Assembly (NCBI GenBank): GCA_020723505.1
Contig: DYIT01000011.1
Coordinates: 1-64,000 of the forward strand
DNA: 64,000 nt
From: Candidatus Kuenenia stuttgartensis
GTDB lineage: Bacteria; Planctomycetota; JAKEIC01; DYIT01
Reading direction: 5' to 3'
Made by a program: the position numbers and the translations under genes. Under the pieces are notes generated by a model that did no database searches, was not told the origin of the DNA, and saw only the letters and a list, made by a program, of their open reading frames with translations. Below, in pieces: positions 37,292 through 47,276 of this stretch. The stretch's first letter is position 1; every line of letters starts with the position of its first letter.

Positions 37292-38113
37292 ATGGCCGTC
37301 GACTTCAACCAGCTGGTCAAGGAAGGCAAGCTCGAGGACTGCCGCAGGCTGCTGTCCGCCGAGGTCAGGAAGAAGCCCGCGGATTCAGGCCTCCGGGTCT
37401 TCCTGTTCCAGCTGCTCTCGGTAATGGGCGACTGGGGCCGCGCGCGGAACCAGCTCGACGCGGCCGCCGAGATGGACAAGAAATGCCTCCTCCTCCGCGC
37501 GATGTACGGCCCTGCATTGGATAGCGAGCCTTTCAGGGCAGACGTTTTCAGGGGATCAAGGACGCCCCTGATCTTCGGCGAGCCCGAGGAATGGATGAGC
37601 TGGCTCGTCCAGGCCAACCAGATGGAAGGGGCGGGCAAGGCCGCGGCGGCTGCGGAACTCAGGGAGCGCGCGTTCGAGGCCGCGCCGCCCTCGGCCGGGG
37701 CAATTGACGGGAAGCCGTTCGAATGGATTGCCGACGCCGACCCGCACTACGGTCCGGGCCTCGAGGCCCTGGTGAACGGCAAGCACTACTGGATTCCGTT
37801 CATCCGCTTGAGGAAAATCGTCTTCGAGCCGACGACCGACCTTCGCGACCTCGTCTGGAGGACAGCGCAGATTGTCTGGGCGAACGGCGGCGAGTCGGGC
37901 GGGCTCGTTCCGGTCAGGTACCCCGGCTCGGAATCGCACGACGACAGCATGGTCAGGCTGGCCAGGAGGACGGACTGGAGGGACGCGAAGGGGGCCGCGC
38001 CGCGCGGCATCGGCCAGCGCATCCTTGCCACCGACCGCGACGAGACCGGGATTCTGGACTTGAAGGCGATTGACTTGGCGCCCGCAGGCGGGACTGCCGG
38101 ACCCGGGGAGTAG
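37292..38113 (+). CDS. tagJ: T6SS accessory protein TagJ/ImpE
   Basis: FNQLVKEGKLEDCRRLLSAEVRKKPADSGLRVFLFQLLSVMGDWGRARNQLDAAAEMD; WRTAQIVWANGGESGGLVPVRYPGSE. Confidence 0.9.
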   Translation: MAVDFNQLVKEGKLEDCRRLLSAEVRKKPADSGLRVFLFQLLSVMGDWGRARNQLDAAAEMDKKCLLLRAMYGPALDSEPFRADVFRGSRTPLIFGEPEEWMSWLVQANQMEGAGKAAAAAELRERAFEAAPPSAGAIDGKPFEWIADADPHYGPGLEALVNGKHYWIPFIRLRKIVFEPTTDLRDLVWRTAQIVWANGGESGGLVPVRYPGSESHDDSMVRLARRTDWRDAKGAAPRGIGQRILATDRDETGILDLKAIDLAPAGGTAGPGE

Positions 38114-38115
38114 AA

Positions 38116-38616
38116 ATGGCTGAACTTCTGCCGTCCGAACGCATAAGGCCCTGCCTCCTCGACAGGCTCACCGACAACGCGCCCCAGAGGAGGAAGGAGG
38201 ACAGGGAGCAGCGGGTCATTTCGCTCAGGAAATACCGCGAAGCCGTCCTGCGCGACCTGAGCTGGCTCCTCAACTCCGGCAACCGGGACCATTCGGGCGA
38301 CTTCAAGGGGTTTCCCGAAGTCGAACGGTCGGTGCTGAACTTCGGGGTCCCGGACGTGTGCGGCGCCGTCATTTCGAGCGTGGACCCGGCCGACCTTGCG
38401 AGGCGGATTGCCAAGGCAATCGAGGTCTTCGAGCCCCGCGTGATATCGGCCACCCTCCACATCGTTCCCGCCAAGGCCGAGGAGGCGTCCACAGCCAACA
38501 CGATCTGCTTCGAAATCAAGGGCGAGCTCTGGGCCCAGCCTTTCAACGAAATACTCCTGATAAAGACCTCCGTGAACCTGGAGACGGGCAACTTCAGCTT
38601 TAAGGAGAGCCAGTAA
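38116..38616 (+). CDS. tssE: T6SS baseplate protein TssE (gp25-like)
   Basis: RPCLLDRLTDN, YREAVLRDLSWLLNSGNRDHS, VERSVLNFGVPDVCG, FEPRVISATLHIVP. Confidence 0.92.
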   Translation: MAELLPSERIRPCLLDRLTDNAPQRRKEDREQRVISLRKYREAVLRDLSWLLNSGNRDHSGDFKGFPEVERSVLNFGVPDVCGAVISSVDPADLARRIAKAIEVFEPRVISATLHIVPAKAEEASTANTICFEIKGELWAQPFNEILLIKTSVNLETGNFSFKESQ

Positions 38617-40490
38617 TAGACCGCGAGTTCATCCACTATTTCAACCGCGAGCTCCAGTACTTCAGGGAGCAGTCGGGCGAGTTCGCGAGGGAGTTCCCGA
38701 AGATTGCGGGAAGGCTCGCTCTCGACGGGTTCGAATGCGCCGACCCGTACATCGAGCGGCTCATCGAGGGATTCGCTTTCCTCAGCGCCCGCGTCCAGAT
38801 GAAGCTCGACGCGGAGTTCCCGCGCTTCACCCAGGCCCTCCTCGAGACCGTGTTCCCCCACTACCTCGCGCCCAAGCCTTCGATGGCGGTCGCGCAGTTC
38901 CAGCCGGACTTCCGCCAGGACTCGCTTAACGACGGGTTCCTGATGCCGCGCGGCACCGTGCTCCGGAGCATCCCGGGCAAGGGCGACCGCACGCCGTGCA
39001 AATACGTGACCGCCCACGACGTCAGGCTGTTCCCCCTGCATATCGCCGATGCGGCCTACCACACCAGGGACCTCGCTTCCCTGGACATCCCTCCCCGAAT
39101 CGACGCCCGCGCCGCGATTCGCCTGCGGTTCGAAGCCAAGGGCGGCAGGTCCATCGCCGACCTCAAGCTCGATTCGCTTGCGCTATACCTGAAGGGCGCC
39201 GGCGAAATGAGCATGCGCATTTACGAGCAGGCCCTGTCGCGCTGCACCGGGATTGCCGTCCGCCCCGTGAACGGCGGCCGCCCGGGCCGGGCCGAAGTCC
39301 TGCCTCCGGACTCCCTCAAGCGCGTCGGGTTCAGGCCCGAGGAGGCGATGCTGCCCTTCGGGGCCCGTTCATTCCAGGGGTACCGGCTCGTCGAGGAGTA
39401 CTTCTGCTTCCCGGAACGGTTCATGTTCCTGGAAATCACCGGCCTTTCCGCCACGGCGCGCAGGTGCGCCTCCGATTCCATCGAGATTCTGCTGTTCCTC
39501 AACGCCGCCGACCTCTCCCTCGAAGGCAAAATAGGACCCCAGAGCTTCGAGCTCAACTGCACGCCGGCCGTCAACCTGTTCCACCACAGGACCGACAGAA
39601 TCCACGTGACGGAAGGGCAGAGCGAATTCCACGTCGTTCCGGACCGCACGAGACCGCTTGACTACGAGGTCTACTCGGTCAGGAGCGTCACCGGGTTCGG
39701 GCCGGGCCAGGAGCCCGAACGGTCTTTCATGCCCTTCTACGCGGCCAAGGACGCCGATGCCATCCGCGGCAGCGCTTTCTTCACGTCGAAAAGGATTCCC
39801 AGGGCGATTTCCGAGAGCCATTTCGCCAAGGGCAACAGGCTCACGTATACCGGCAGCGAGGTCTACCTGTCCCTGGTGGACTCCGAGGCGTCGCCGTGGT
39901 CCCAGAACCTCCAGCAGCTCGGCGTCGATGCCCTGTGCACAAACCGCGACCTCCCGCTCCGCATGCCGCTCGGCACCGGCAGGACCGATTTCACCCTCGA
40001 TTCGCCGGCGCCGGTCCAGGCAGTGCGTTGCGTGGGCGGGCCCACCGAGCCCAGACCGTCCCTTGCCCATGGCCCGACGGCATGGCGACTCATAAGCCAC
40101 CTGTCCCTGAACTACCTCTCGCTCACGGATGCCGGGGACGGGAGCAAAAGCGCCGCCGCGCTCAGGGAAATGCTCAGGCTTTACATCGACCCGTCGAGCC
40201 CCGGAATGAGAAAGCAGGTGGACGGCCTGGCAGGCGTCTCGGCAAAACCGATTGTGCGGCGCGTGCTCGGAGGCGGGGCAATCGCCTTCGCAAGGGGCCT
40301 CGAAGTGGTGCTGAAACTCGACGAGTCGGGGTTCGAAGGCACCGGCGCCTTCCTCTTCGGCGCGGTCCTCGAGCAGTTCTTCTCCAGGTACGTTTCGGTA
40401 AACTCTTTCACGGAAACCGTGGTGGAAACCCAGAACCGCGGCCAAATCATGCGATGGACTCCGAGAATCGGACAGCGCGAGACTCTGTAG
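38616..40490 (+). CDS. tssF: T6SS baseplate protein TssF; apparent ATA start codon
   Basis: DREFIHYFNRELQYFREQSGEFAREFPKIAGRLALDGFECADPYIERLIEGFAFL; conserved N-terminus lies upstream of the first in-frame ATG (38799). Confidence 0.9.
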   Translation: MDREFIHYFNRELQYFREQSGEFAREFPKIAGRLALDGFECADPYIERLIEGFAFLSARVQMKLDAEFPRFTQALLETVFPHYLAPKPSMAVAQFQPDFRQDSLNDGFLMPRGTVLRSIPGKGDRTPCKYVTAHDVRLFPLHIADAAYHTRDLASLDIPPRIDARAAIRLRFEAKGGRSIADLKLDSLALYLKGAGEMSMRIYEQALSRCTGIAVRPVNGGRPGRAEVLPPDSLKRVGFRPEEAMLPFGARSFQGYRLVEEYFCFPERFMFLEITGLSATARRCASDSIEILLFLNAADLSLEGKIGPQSFELNCTPAVNLFHHRTDRIHVTEGQSEFHVVPDRTRPLDYEVYSVRSVTGFGPGQEPERSFMPFYAAKDADAIRGSAFFTSKRIPRAISESHFAKGNRLTYTGSEVYLSLVDSEASPWSQNLQQLGVDALCTNRDLPLRMPLGTGRTDFTLDSPAPVQAVRCVGGPTEPRPSLAHGPTAWRLISHLSLNYLSLTDAGDGSKSAAALREMLRLYIDPSSPGMRKQVDGLAGVSAKPIVRRVLGGGAIAFARGLEVVLKLDESGFEGTGAFLFGAVLEQFFSRYVSVNSFTETVVETQNRGQIMRWTPRIGQRETL

Positions 40491-41896
40491 CCGCCTCCCT
40501 GAAGGCGAAAGCCCGGGCGTACGACTTCTTCCATGCCGTGCGCAGGCTGGATGCCGCCCGCGACGACCTTTCGCCCCGCTCCGCCGCCGGCGTCTCGGAA
40601 AGCCCGTCCAAGGACCCGGTCCGCTTCTGCCAGGCGCCCGAGCTCGGATTCAGCGCCATGCCGGTCGAACGCTGGGCCGACGCAGGCTCCGACAGGCCCG
40701 CCAGGCTCTTCGTGAACTTCATGGGCCTGCTCGGTCCCAACGGCCCCATGCCGCTGCACGTCACCGAGTACGTGCACGACCGCGAGCACAACTACAAGGA
40801 CCCGACCATCGCAAGGTTCTTTGACCTGTTCAACCACCGGATGATTGCCATGTTCTACAGGGCATGGGCGATCAACCAGATGGCCGTGAGCAGGGACGCC
40901 GGGGGCGACGACGCGTTCGCGAGGTTCGTAGGAAGCCTGTTCGGGACCGGAATGGAGTCTCTCCGGGGAAGGGATTCCATCCCCAATGACGCCAAGCTCC
41001 ACTACGCAGGCAGGCTGGCCTGCGCGACCAGGAATCCCGAGGGGCTGGAGGCCATCCTCACCGACTTCTTCGGCGTTCCCGTGCGCATCCGCGAGTTCGC
41101 CGGCCGATGGATGGACGTGCCCCCGGAGTGCCGGCTGAGGCTCGGCGAGTCCAGGGAAACCGGAACCCTCGGCTTGAGCGCGGTCCTGGGGTCCCGCATC
41201 TACGACAGCACCCAGACCTTCCACATCCTCGTCGGGCCCATGAGGCTCGGCGACTACGAGCGCCTTCTCCCCGGAGGCGGCAGCTTCGCGCGCCTGGTCG
41301 ACTGGGTGCGCCATTACACCGCAAACGAGCTGTTCTGGGACGTGACCCTCATTCTCGCGGCCGAGGACGCGCCGCGCATCGAGCTCGGCAAGGTCGGCCG
41401 GCTCGGCTGGACCACCTGGGTTCGGAGCGGCAAGGCCGGGAGGGATTGCGACGACCTGAGGGTCAACCCCGAAACGCCCGCGGGATTCCGCCCGCCGCCC
41501 GAGAGGGACCGGGACGCCGAGCTCGCATTCGCGGCGATGCAGGCTTCAGCCCCCGAGCTCCCGCCCGCGCCCAAGCCCTCCACCCCCGCGCAGGAGAAAC
41601 CGCCCGTTGCGGAGCAGCAGAAGCCGCCGCCGCCCGAAAAGAAACCCGAGCCGCCGGCCCCGCGCATGGAGGAGGCCGAGCTCGTGGAACTGGAGGCCGG
41701 GGACGAAATCATGGACGCCTCCGACGAGGAGGTCCTGTCGATTCAGGCCGGACCAGCGGCATCGGCCTCGCCCGAAGCCTCGCCGCTGTCGGACATGAGC
41801 ATGGGTCCGGACGAGGAGCTCCCGGCCGACCTCGAAAAGCTCGTGGACAGGACGCTCATCAATCTGGAGAGGCTCGACAAGACTGAGGAGAAGTGA
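40454..41896 (+). CDS. tssG: T6SS baseplate protein TssG with Pro-rich/acidic C-terminal extension
   Basis: YDFFHAVRRLDAARDD, VRFCQAPELGFSA, VNFMGLLGPNGPMPLHVTEYVHDRE, FFDLFNHRMIAMFYRAW. Confidence 0.92.
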   Translation: MDSENRTARDSVAASLKAKARAYDFFHAVRRLDAARDDLSPRSAAGVSESPSKDPVRFCQAPELGFSAMPVERWADAGSDRPARLFVNFMGLLGPNGPMPLHVTEYVHDREHNYKDPTIARFFDLFNHRMIAMFYRAWAINQMAVSRDAGGDDAFARFVGSLFGTGMESLRGRDSIPNDAKLHYAGRLACATRNPEGLEAILTDFFGVPVRIREFAGRWMDVPPECRLRLGESRETGTLGLSAVLGSRIYDSTQTFHILVGPMRLGDYERLLPGGGSFARLVDWVRHYTANELFWDVTLILAAEDAPRIELGKVGRLGWTTWVRSGKAGRDCDDLRVNPETPAGFRPPPERDRDAELAFAAMQASAPELPPAPKPSTPAQEKPPVAEQQKPPPPEKKPEPPAPRMEEAELVELEAGDEIMDASDEEVLSIQAGPAASASPEASPLSDMSMGPDEELPADLEKLVDRTLINLERLDKTEEK

Positions 41897-41899
41897 CGC

Positions 41900-42268
41900 G
41901 TGAAAGTCAGGGAACTCGTCCAGAAATTCGACGAGCTCTTCGTGAAGTACGAGGAGCTCACCAAGGAGCGCGACGCAATCCGCAAATCGGCCGACGATCT
42001 GGCGGCCAGGCTGTCATCCGAGGAGAACGCCAGAAAGCGCGCCGAGGAGAACCTCGGAATCCTGTCGGTCCGCCTCAAGGAGGCCGAGAAGAAGACCGAC
42101 GAGGCGGCAGCCGCCCTCGCGGAAAGCGAGAAAGCCGTCAGGGACCTCCAGGCTCGCGTCAAAATCCTCGAGAAGCAGAAGGCCGGCTTCCAGACGAGGT
42201 TCATCGAGATTGACAAGGCCAGGAAGAGCCTCGATGCCCCTGGGGACGCGCCGCGTCAGGGGAACTGA
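41900..42268 (+). CDS. Small coiled-coil protein (122 aa) between tssG and tssH
   Basis: Heptad-rich KKTDEAAAALAESEKAVRDLQARVKILEKQKAGF; GTG start 3 nt after the tssG stop. Confidence 0.75.
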   Translation: MKVRELVQKFDELFVKYEELTKERDAIRKSADDLAARLSSEENARKRAEENLGILSVRLKEAEKKTDEAAAALAESEKAVRDLQARVKILEKQKAGFQTRFIEIDKARKSLDAPGDAPRQGN

Positions 42269-42313
42269 CGGCTCGGCCGCGCATTTTTGCGCGGGACTTG
42301 GAAAGGAATCGAC

Positions 42314-45088
42314 ATGGCGGAAATCAGCCGCAACAAGCTCTTCGGGAAACTGAACAGCCTCGCGTACAAGAGCGTGGAAAGCGCCACGGTCTTCTGCAAG
42401 CTCAGGGGGAACCCCTACGTGGAGCTCGTCCACTGGATCTACCAGATCTTCCAGCTGCAGGACAGCGACCTGCACAGGATAGTCAGGCACTTCGGCCTGG
42501 ACGCTTCTAAGCTCGCTGCCGACATGACCGGCGTCCTGGATCAGCTGCCGAGGGGGGCCACGGCGATTTCCGACTTCTCGCCCCATATCGAAGAGGCGGT
42601 CCAGCAGGGCTGGCTCTATTCCACGCTGATGTTCAACGAGTCCGCCGTCAGGACAGGCCATCTGATAGTCGGACTTCTAAGGACGCCCCGCCTCCGCAAC
42701 GTCCTGATCTCCCTCTCGAAGCAGTTCGAGCAGGTGAAGGGGGAGGCGCTGTCCGACATCTTCCCCACCGTGACCGGCGGATCGCCCGAGGACGCGCTTT
42801 CGGCGTCCGATGGCACGGCGGTCGGGGGCGGCGCAATCCCCGGGGAGGCCAGCGGAGCGATGTCCCCGGCGCAGATGGGGAAGCAGGAGGCCCTGAAGCG
42901 CTTCGCCACCGACCTCACGGCCGAGGCCAAGAAGGGCACCATGGACCCGATTCTCGGCCGTGACAACGAAATCCGGCAGATAATCGACATCCTCATGCGC
43001 AGGCGCCAGAACAACCCCATACTCACGGGCGAGGCCGGCGTCGGAAAAACCGCCGTCGTGGAGGGATTCGCCCAGCGCATCGTCCGGGGCGACGTGCCCC
43101 CGCCGCTGCGCAACGTCAGGCTCCTCGCCCTCGACATCGGCCTCCTCCAGGCGGGCGCGAGCATGAAGGGGGAGTTCGAGGAGCGGTTGAAGCATGTCAT
43201 CGAGGAGGTTCAGTCCTCCGAGGTCCCGATTATCCTCTTCATAGACGAGGCGCACACGCTCATCGGCGCGGGCGGCGCTGCCGGGTCCGGCGACGCCGCG
43301 AACCTCCTCAAGCCCGCCCTCGCGCGCGGCACGCTCCGGACAATCGCCGCCACGACCTGGACCGAGTACAAGAAATACATCGAGAAGGACCCCGCCCTGA
43401 CGAGGCGCTTCCAGGTCATCCAGGTGGATGAGCCGGACATCGCGAAGGGCGTGCTCATGATGAGGGGCCTGGCGTCCAGGCTCGAGAAACACCACAACGT
43501 CCAGATCCTGGACGAAGCCCTCGAGGCGGCCGTCTCCCTCTCCGCCCGCTACATTCCGGCGCGCCAGCTGCCCGACAAGGCCGTCAGCCTCCTGGACACC
43601 GCCTGCGCCCGCGCTGCCGTGAGCCTGCATGGAACCCCCGCCGAGCTCGACGACGCAGGAAAGACGCTCGACGCCCTCAGGGCCGAGCTCGAGATTCTGT
43701 CTGGCGAGGAGGCAATGGGGCTGCCGCATTCCGCGAGAATCGCGGAGATAAAGGGGAAAATCGACTCCAGGAAGAAGGAGTACGACGCGCTTACCGGACG
43801 GTTCGAGGAGGAGAAGGCCCTCGTCTCGAAGATACTCGACATCAGGGCGAAGCTGAGGGCCATCCAGACGTCCGCGGAAAGCGCGGCGAAGGAGGCCGAG
43901 GACCGGAAGAAGGCCGGCGAGAAGCCCAAGGCGGCCCCGAAGAAGAAGGACGCGAAGGACAAACAGCCCGCGGCGGCGCCTGAACCCCATCCGGCGGACC
44001 GCGCCGGGCTCCTTTCGGAGCTGGCGGCCCTGCAGTCGGATTTGTCCAGGCTCCAGGGCGAGCGGCCCATGATTCTGCCCGGCGTCGACGCCCAGGTGGT
44101 CGCCTCGGTCGTGGCGGACTGGACCGGAATACCGGTCGGCCGCATGGTCAAGAACGAAATCAAGTCCGTCCTGGCCCTGGCCGACACCCTCAACGAGCGG
44201 GTCATCGGACAGCGCCACGCGCTCGACACCATCGCGCGGCGCATCCAGACCTCCAGGGCCGGCCTCGACGACCCGGGCAAGCCGATAGGCGTGTTCATGC
44301 TCGTGGGCCCGAGCGGCGTGGGCAAGACCGAAACCGCCATGGCCCTCGGCGAGGTCATGTACGGCGGGGAACAGAACATAATCACCATAAACATGAGCGA
44401 GTTCCAGGAAGCGCACACGGTCTCCACTCTCAAGGGCGCGCCTCCGGGGTACGTCGGATACGGCGAAGGAGGGGTCCTGACCGAGGCGGTCAGGCGCAAG
44501 CCCTACAGCGTCGTGCTCCTCGACGAGGTCGAGAAGGCTCACCCGGACGTGCACGAGATCTTCTTCCAGGTCTTCGACAAGGGATGGATGGAGGACGGCG
44601 AGGGGAGGCTCATCGACTTCAAGAACACCGTCATCCTGCTCACGAGCAACGCCGGGACCGACCTCATAAACAGCATGTGCAAGGACCCGGAGCTCCTGCC
44701 GGACGGGGAGGGGCTCACCAAGGCGCTCCACGAGCCGCTTGTCAAGGTGTTCCCGGCCGCGCTGCTCGGGAGGCTGGTGGTGGTGCCGTTCTTCCCAATC
44801 AACGACAAGATGCTCGAGGCGATTGCGCGCCTCAAGATTGGCAAGGTGGCCGGGCGCATGATGGAAATGCGCAGGATGCGGCTCGAGTACGGCAAGGAAG
44901 TGATTGACCTCATCGTGAGGCGCTGCACCGAAACCGACGCCGGAGCGAGAACCATCGACGCGATTCTCACCAACACGATGCTGCCCGAAATCAGCCGCGA
45001 ATACCTGTCGAGAACGCTCGAGGGCAGGGAAATCTCGAAGGTCTCCGTGACCGTCGAGAACGAGGCGTTCCGTTACGCGTTCGCGTAG
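42314..45088 (+). CDS. tssH: T6SS ATPase TssH/ClpV
   Basis: Two P-loops GEAGVGKTAVVEG and GPSGVGKTETAMAL; N-terminal Clp repeats; C-terminal D2-small domain. Confidence 0.96.
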   Translation: MAEISRNKLFGKLNSLAYKSVESATVFCKLRGNPYVELVHWIYQIFQLQDSDLHRIVRHFGLDASKLAADMTGVLDQLPRGATAISDFSPHIEEAVQQGWLYSTLMFNESAVRTGHLIVGLLRTPRLRNVLISLSKQFEQVKGEALSDIFPTVTGGSPEDALSASDGTAVGGGAIPGEASGAMSPAQMGKQEALKRFATDLTAEAKKGTMDPILGRDNEIRQIIDILMRRRQNNPILTGEAGVGKTAVVEGFAQRIVRGDVPPPLRNVRLLALDIGLLQAGASMKGEFEERLKHVIEEVQSSEVPIILFIDEAHTLIGAGGAAGSGDAANLLKPALARGTLRTIAATTWTEYKKYIEKDPALTRRFQVIQVDEPDIAKGVLMMRGLASRLEKHHNVQILDEALEAAVSLSARYIPARQLPDKAVSLLDTACARAAVSLHGTPAELDDAGKTLDALRAELEILSGEEAMGLPHSARIAEIKGKIDSRKKEYDALTGRFEEEKALVSKILDIRAKLRAIQTSAESAAKEAEDRKKAGEKPKAAPKKKDAKDKQPAAAPEPHPADRAGLLSELAALQSDLSRLQGERPMILPGVDAQVVASVVADWTGIPVGRMVKNEIKSVLALADTLNERVIGQRHALDTIARRIQTSRAGLDDPGKPIGVFMLVGPSGVGKTETAMALGEVMYGGEQNIITINMSEFQEAHTVSTLKGAPPGYVGYGEGGVLTEAVRRKPYSVVLLDEVEKAHPDVHEIFFQVFDKGWMEDGEGRLIDFKNTVILLTSNAGTDLINSMCKDPELLPDGEGLTKALHEPLVKVFPAALLGRLVVVPFFPINDKMLEAIARLKIGKVAGRMMEMRRMRLEYGKEVIDLIVRRCTETDAGARTIDAILTNTMLPEISREYLSRTLEGREISKVSVTVENEAFRYAFA

Positions 45089-45115
45089 GCCGGACCCGCC
45101 GGAGGGAGACTGAAG

Positions 45116-47260
45116 ATGGACTTGAAACAGACCAGCAGGAACCTCGCGGTGGACTGCCCGGCCCTGCCTGACGGCAAGGTCCTGGCCACGCGCGTGTTCC
45201 TCGCAGAGGAGTTGGGCAGGCCGTTCCGCTGCGAGCTCGAACTCCTGGCCGAGGACGGCGCGCTGGACATGAACGCCGTTGTGGGCCAGAAGGCGGCGGT
45301 CAAGGTCCTGCTCAGGGGCGAAAACCTTGCGGCAGCAGCGTCCGGGGACATAAGGCTCATCCACGGCAAGATTGCCGAGTTCGAGCAGCTGGGGAGCGTC
45401 GGCGAGCTCTTCGAGTACAGGGCCGTAATCGTCCCGGACGTATGGTTCCTCTCCCAGACCCGGACGAGCAGGATTTTCCAGAACAAGAAGGTGCCCGAAA
45501 TAGTCCTCGCGGTGTGCAAGGAAGCCGGATTCGCGGACTTCGACGACAGGCTCAAGGGCACCTACGAAGCCAGGCAGCATTGCGTGCAGTACCGCGAATC
45601 CTCCCTGGATTTCATCTCCCGCATCATGGAGGAGGAGGGCATATACTACTATTTCAAGCACTCGAAGTCCGGGCACACCATGGTGCTCTGCGACGACTCC
45701 TCCGCGCACGAGGCTTTTCCCGGCTTCGAGAAGATACCGTTCGGACTCCAGGGCATCGAAAGCATCGCGGCCTGGAAGGCCCGCCAGACCGTCCGGCCGA
45801 CGGAGTTTAAAATCCGCGACTACGACTTCAAGCAGGCCGTCAACATGAGCAGGATCGACGCGCAGGCCGACGGCCAGTTCAGTCAGACAGTGGGGACCCT
45901 CTCTGTGTACGATTATCCGGGCGCATTCACCGCCGACACGTTCCCCGGCGCCGAGGGAAAGGCCACGGACGTCGGCGGGGCGATCGTCAAGGTCAGGGCT
46001 TGCGAGGGCCAGAGCGGCATCTGGGAGGCCAGGGGCAGGAGCGGAAACGTGGCCGGCCTGTCCGCGGGATTCACATTCGAGCTCACCGGGCATCCGCGCA
46101 AGGACTTCGCAGGCGAATATCTCGTTTCCAGGCTGGAGCTCTCCGCATCCTCCGGGCTGCAGAGATCCGAGTCGCCGGGTGGCGAGGGCCGCGCATTCCA
46201 TTGCTCCTTCGCGGCGCACAAGTCCTCCGGAGCGACGGGCTGGAAATACACCCCCAGGCGCCTGACCCAGAAGCCCGTGGTTCCGGGACTCCAGACCGCC
46301 GTGGTCATGGGCCCGGGCAAGGGGAGCGACGAAATCTGGACCGACGAGTGGGGCAGGATTCAGATCAGGTTCCACTGGGACATGGACGACGCCAAGGAAA
46401 ACACGTGCTGGGTCCGCGTCGCCCAGACATGGGCAGGCGCCGGATTCGGGGCGCTCTTCATCCCCAGGGTCGACCAGGAAGTAGTGGTCGCCTTCCTCGA
46501 GGGCGACCCGGACAGGCCGCTCGTGGTGGGCAGCGTCTACAACGAGACCAACAAGCCGCCCGTCAAGCTTCCCGACGAGGCCACCCGGTCCACCGTGAGG
46601 ACGAACACGACTCCGTCCGAAGGCTCGAACGCGAAGTTCAACGAAATCAGGTTCGACGACAAGAAGGACAAGGAGGAGATCTACGTCCACGCGCAGAAGG
46701 ACGTGAAAGTGGAAATCCTCAACGACCGCACCACGACCATAAAGCACGATGAGATTTACACGATAGAGAACGACCGGACCGGGACGGTGAAGAAGAACGA
46801 GACGCTGACCGTGGAGGAGAACCGGACTCGCACGGTCAAGAAGGACGAGAAGGTCACGGTCGAAGGCGCGGTCACCAGGTCGACGGGCAAGGACGAAACC
46901 GTCGAGGTTAAGAAGAACCTGACCGAGGACGTCAAGGACGATCATTCCGAGAAGATCGGCAAGAACCTGACCATAGAGGCGGGAACCAAGATAACGCTCA
47001 AGGTCGGAGGATCCGAGATAGCGATGACGAGCTCGCAGATAGAGCTCAAGACGGGCCAGAGCAAGATCACCATGGCCGCCGCGGAAGTGACAATCGAAAG
47101 CGTGAACATCAACGTGAAGGCCAAGGCCAGCGCCAACGTCGAAGCCGGCGCCGCGGCCAAGGTCAAGGGGACGGCCTCGGCCGCCCTCCAGGGCGCCATG
47201 GTGGACGTCAAAGCCGACGGCATCGCCACGGTCAAGGGAAGCCTTACCATGATTGGATGA
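45116..47260 (+). CDS. vgrG: T6SS spike protein VgrG with extended beta-helical C-terminus
   Basis: REDREGVQ-like YRESSLDFISRIMEEEGIYYYFKH, WTDEWGRIQIRFHWD, FIPRVDQEVVVAFLEGDPDRPLVVGSVYNETNKPP. Confidence 0.96.
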   Translation: MDLKQTSRNLAVDCPALPDGKVLATRVFLAEELGRPFRCELELLAEDGALDMNAVVGQKAAVKVLLRGENLAAAASGDIRLIHGKIAEFEQLGSVGELFEYRAVIVPDVWFLSQTRTSRIFQNKKVPEIVLAVCKEAGFADFDDRLKGTYEARQHCVQYRESSLDFISRIMEEEGIYYYFKHSKSGHTMVLCDDSSAHEAFPGFEKIPFGLQGIESIAAWKARQTVRPTEFKIRDYDFKQAVNMSRIDAQADGQFSQTVGTLSVYDYPGAFTADTFPGAEGKATDVGGAIVKVRACEGQSGIWEARGRSGNVAGLSAGFTFELTGHPRKDFAGEYLVSRLELSASSGLQRSESPGGEGRAFHCSFAAHKSSGATGWKYTPRRLTQKPVVPGLQTAVVMGPGKGSDEIWTDEWGRIQIRFHWDMDDAKENTCWVRVAQTWAGAGFGALFIPRVDQEVVVAFLEGDPDRPLVVGSVYNETNKPPVKLPDEATRSTVRTNTTPSEGSNAKFNEIRFDDKKDKEEIYVHAQKDVKVEILNDRTTTIKHDEIYTIENDRTGTVKKNETLTVEENRTRTVKKDEKVTVEGAVTRSTGKDETVEVKKNLTEDVKDDHSEKIGKNLTIEAGTKITLKVGGSEIAMTSSQIELKTGQSKITMAAAEVTIESVNINVKAKASANVEAGAAAKVKGTASAALQGAMVDVKADGIATVKGSLTMIG

Positions 47261-47276
47261 GAAGCAGGGGGACGCG

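Noticed and set aside
37953-39062. 369-aa minus-strand ORF spanning tagJ/tssE/tssF
   Set aside because: Antisense to three identified T6SS genes.
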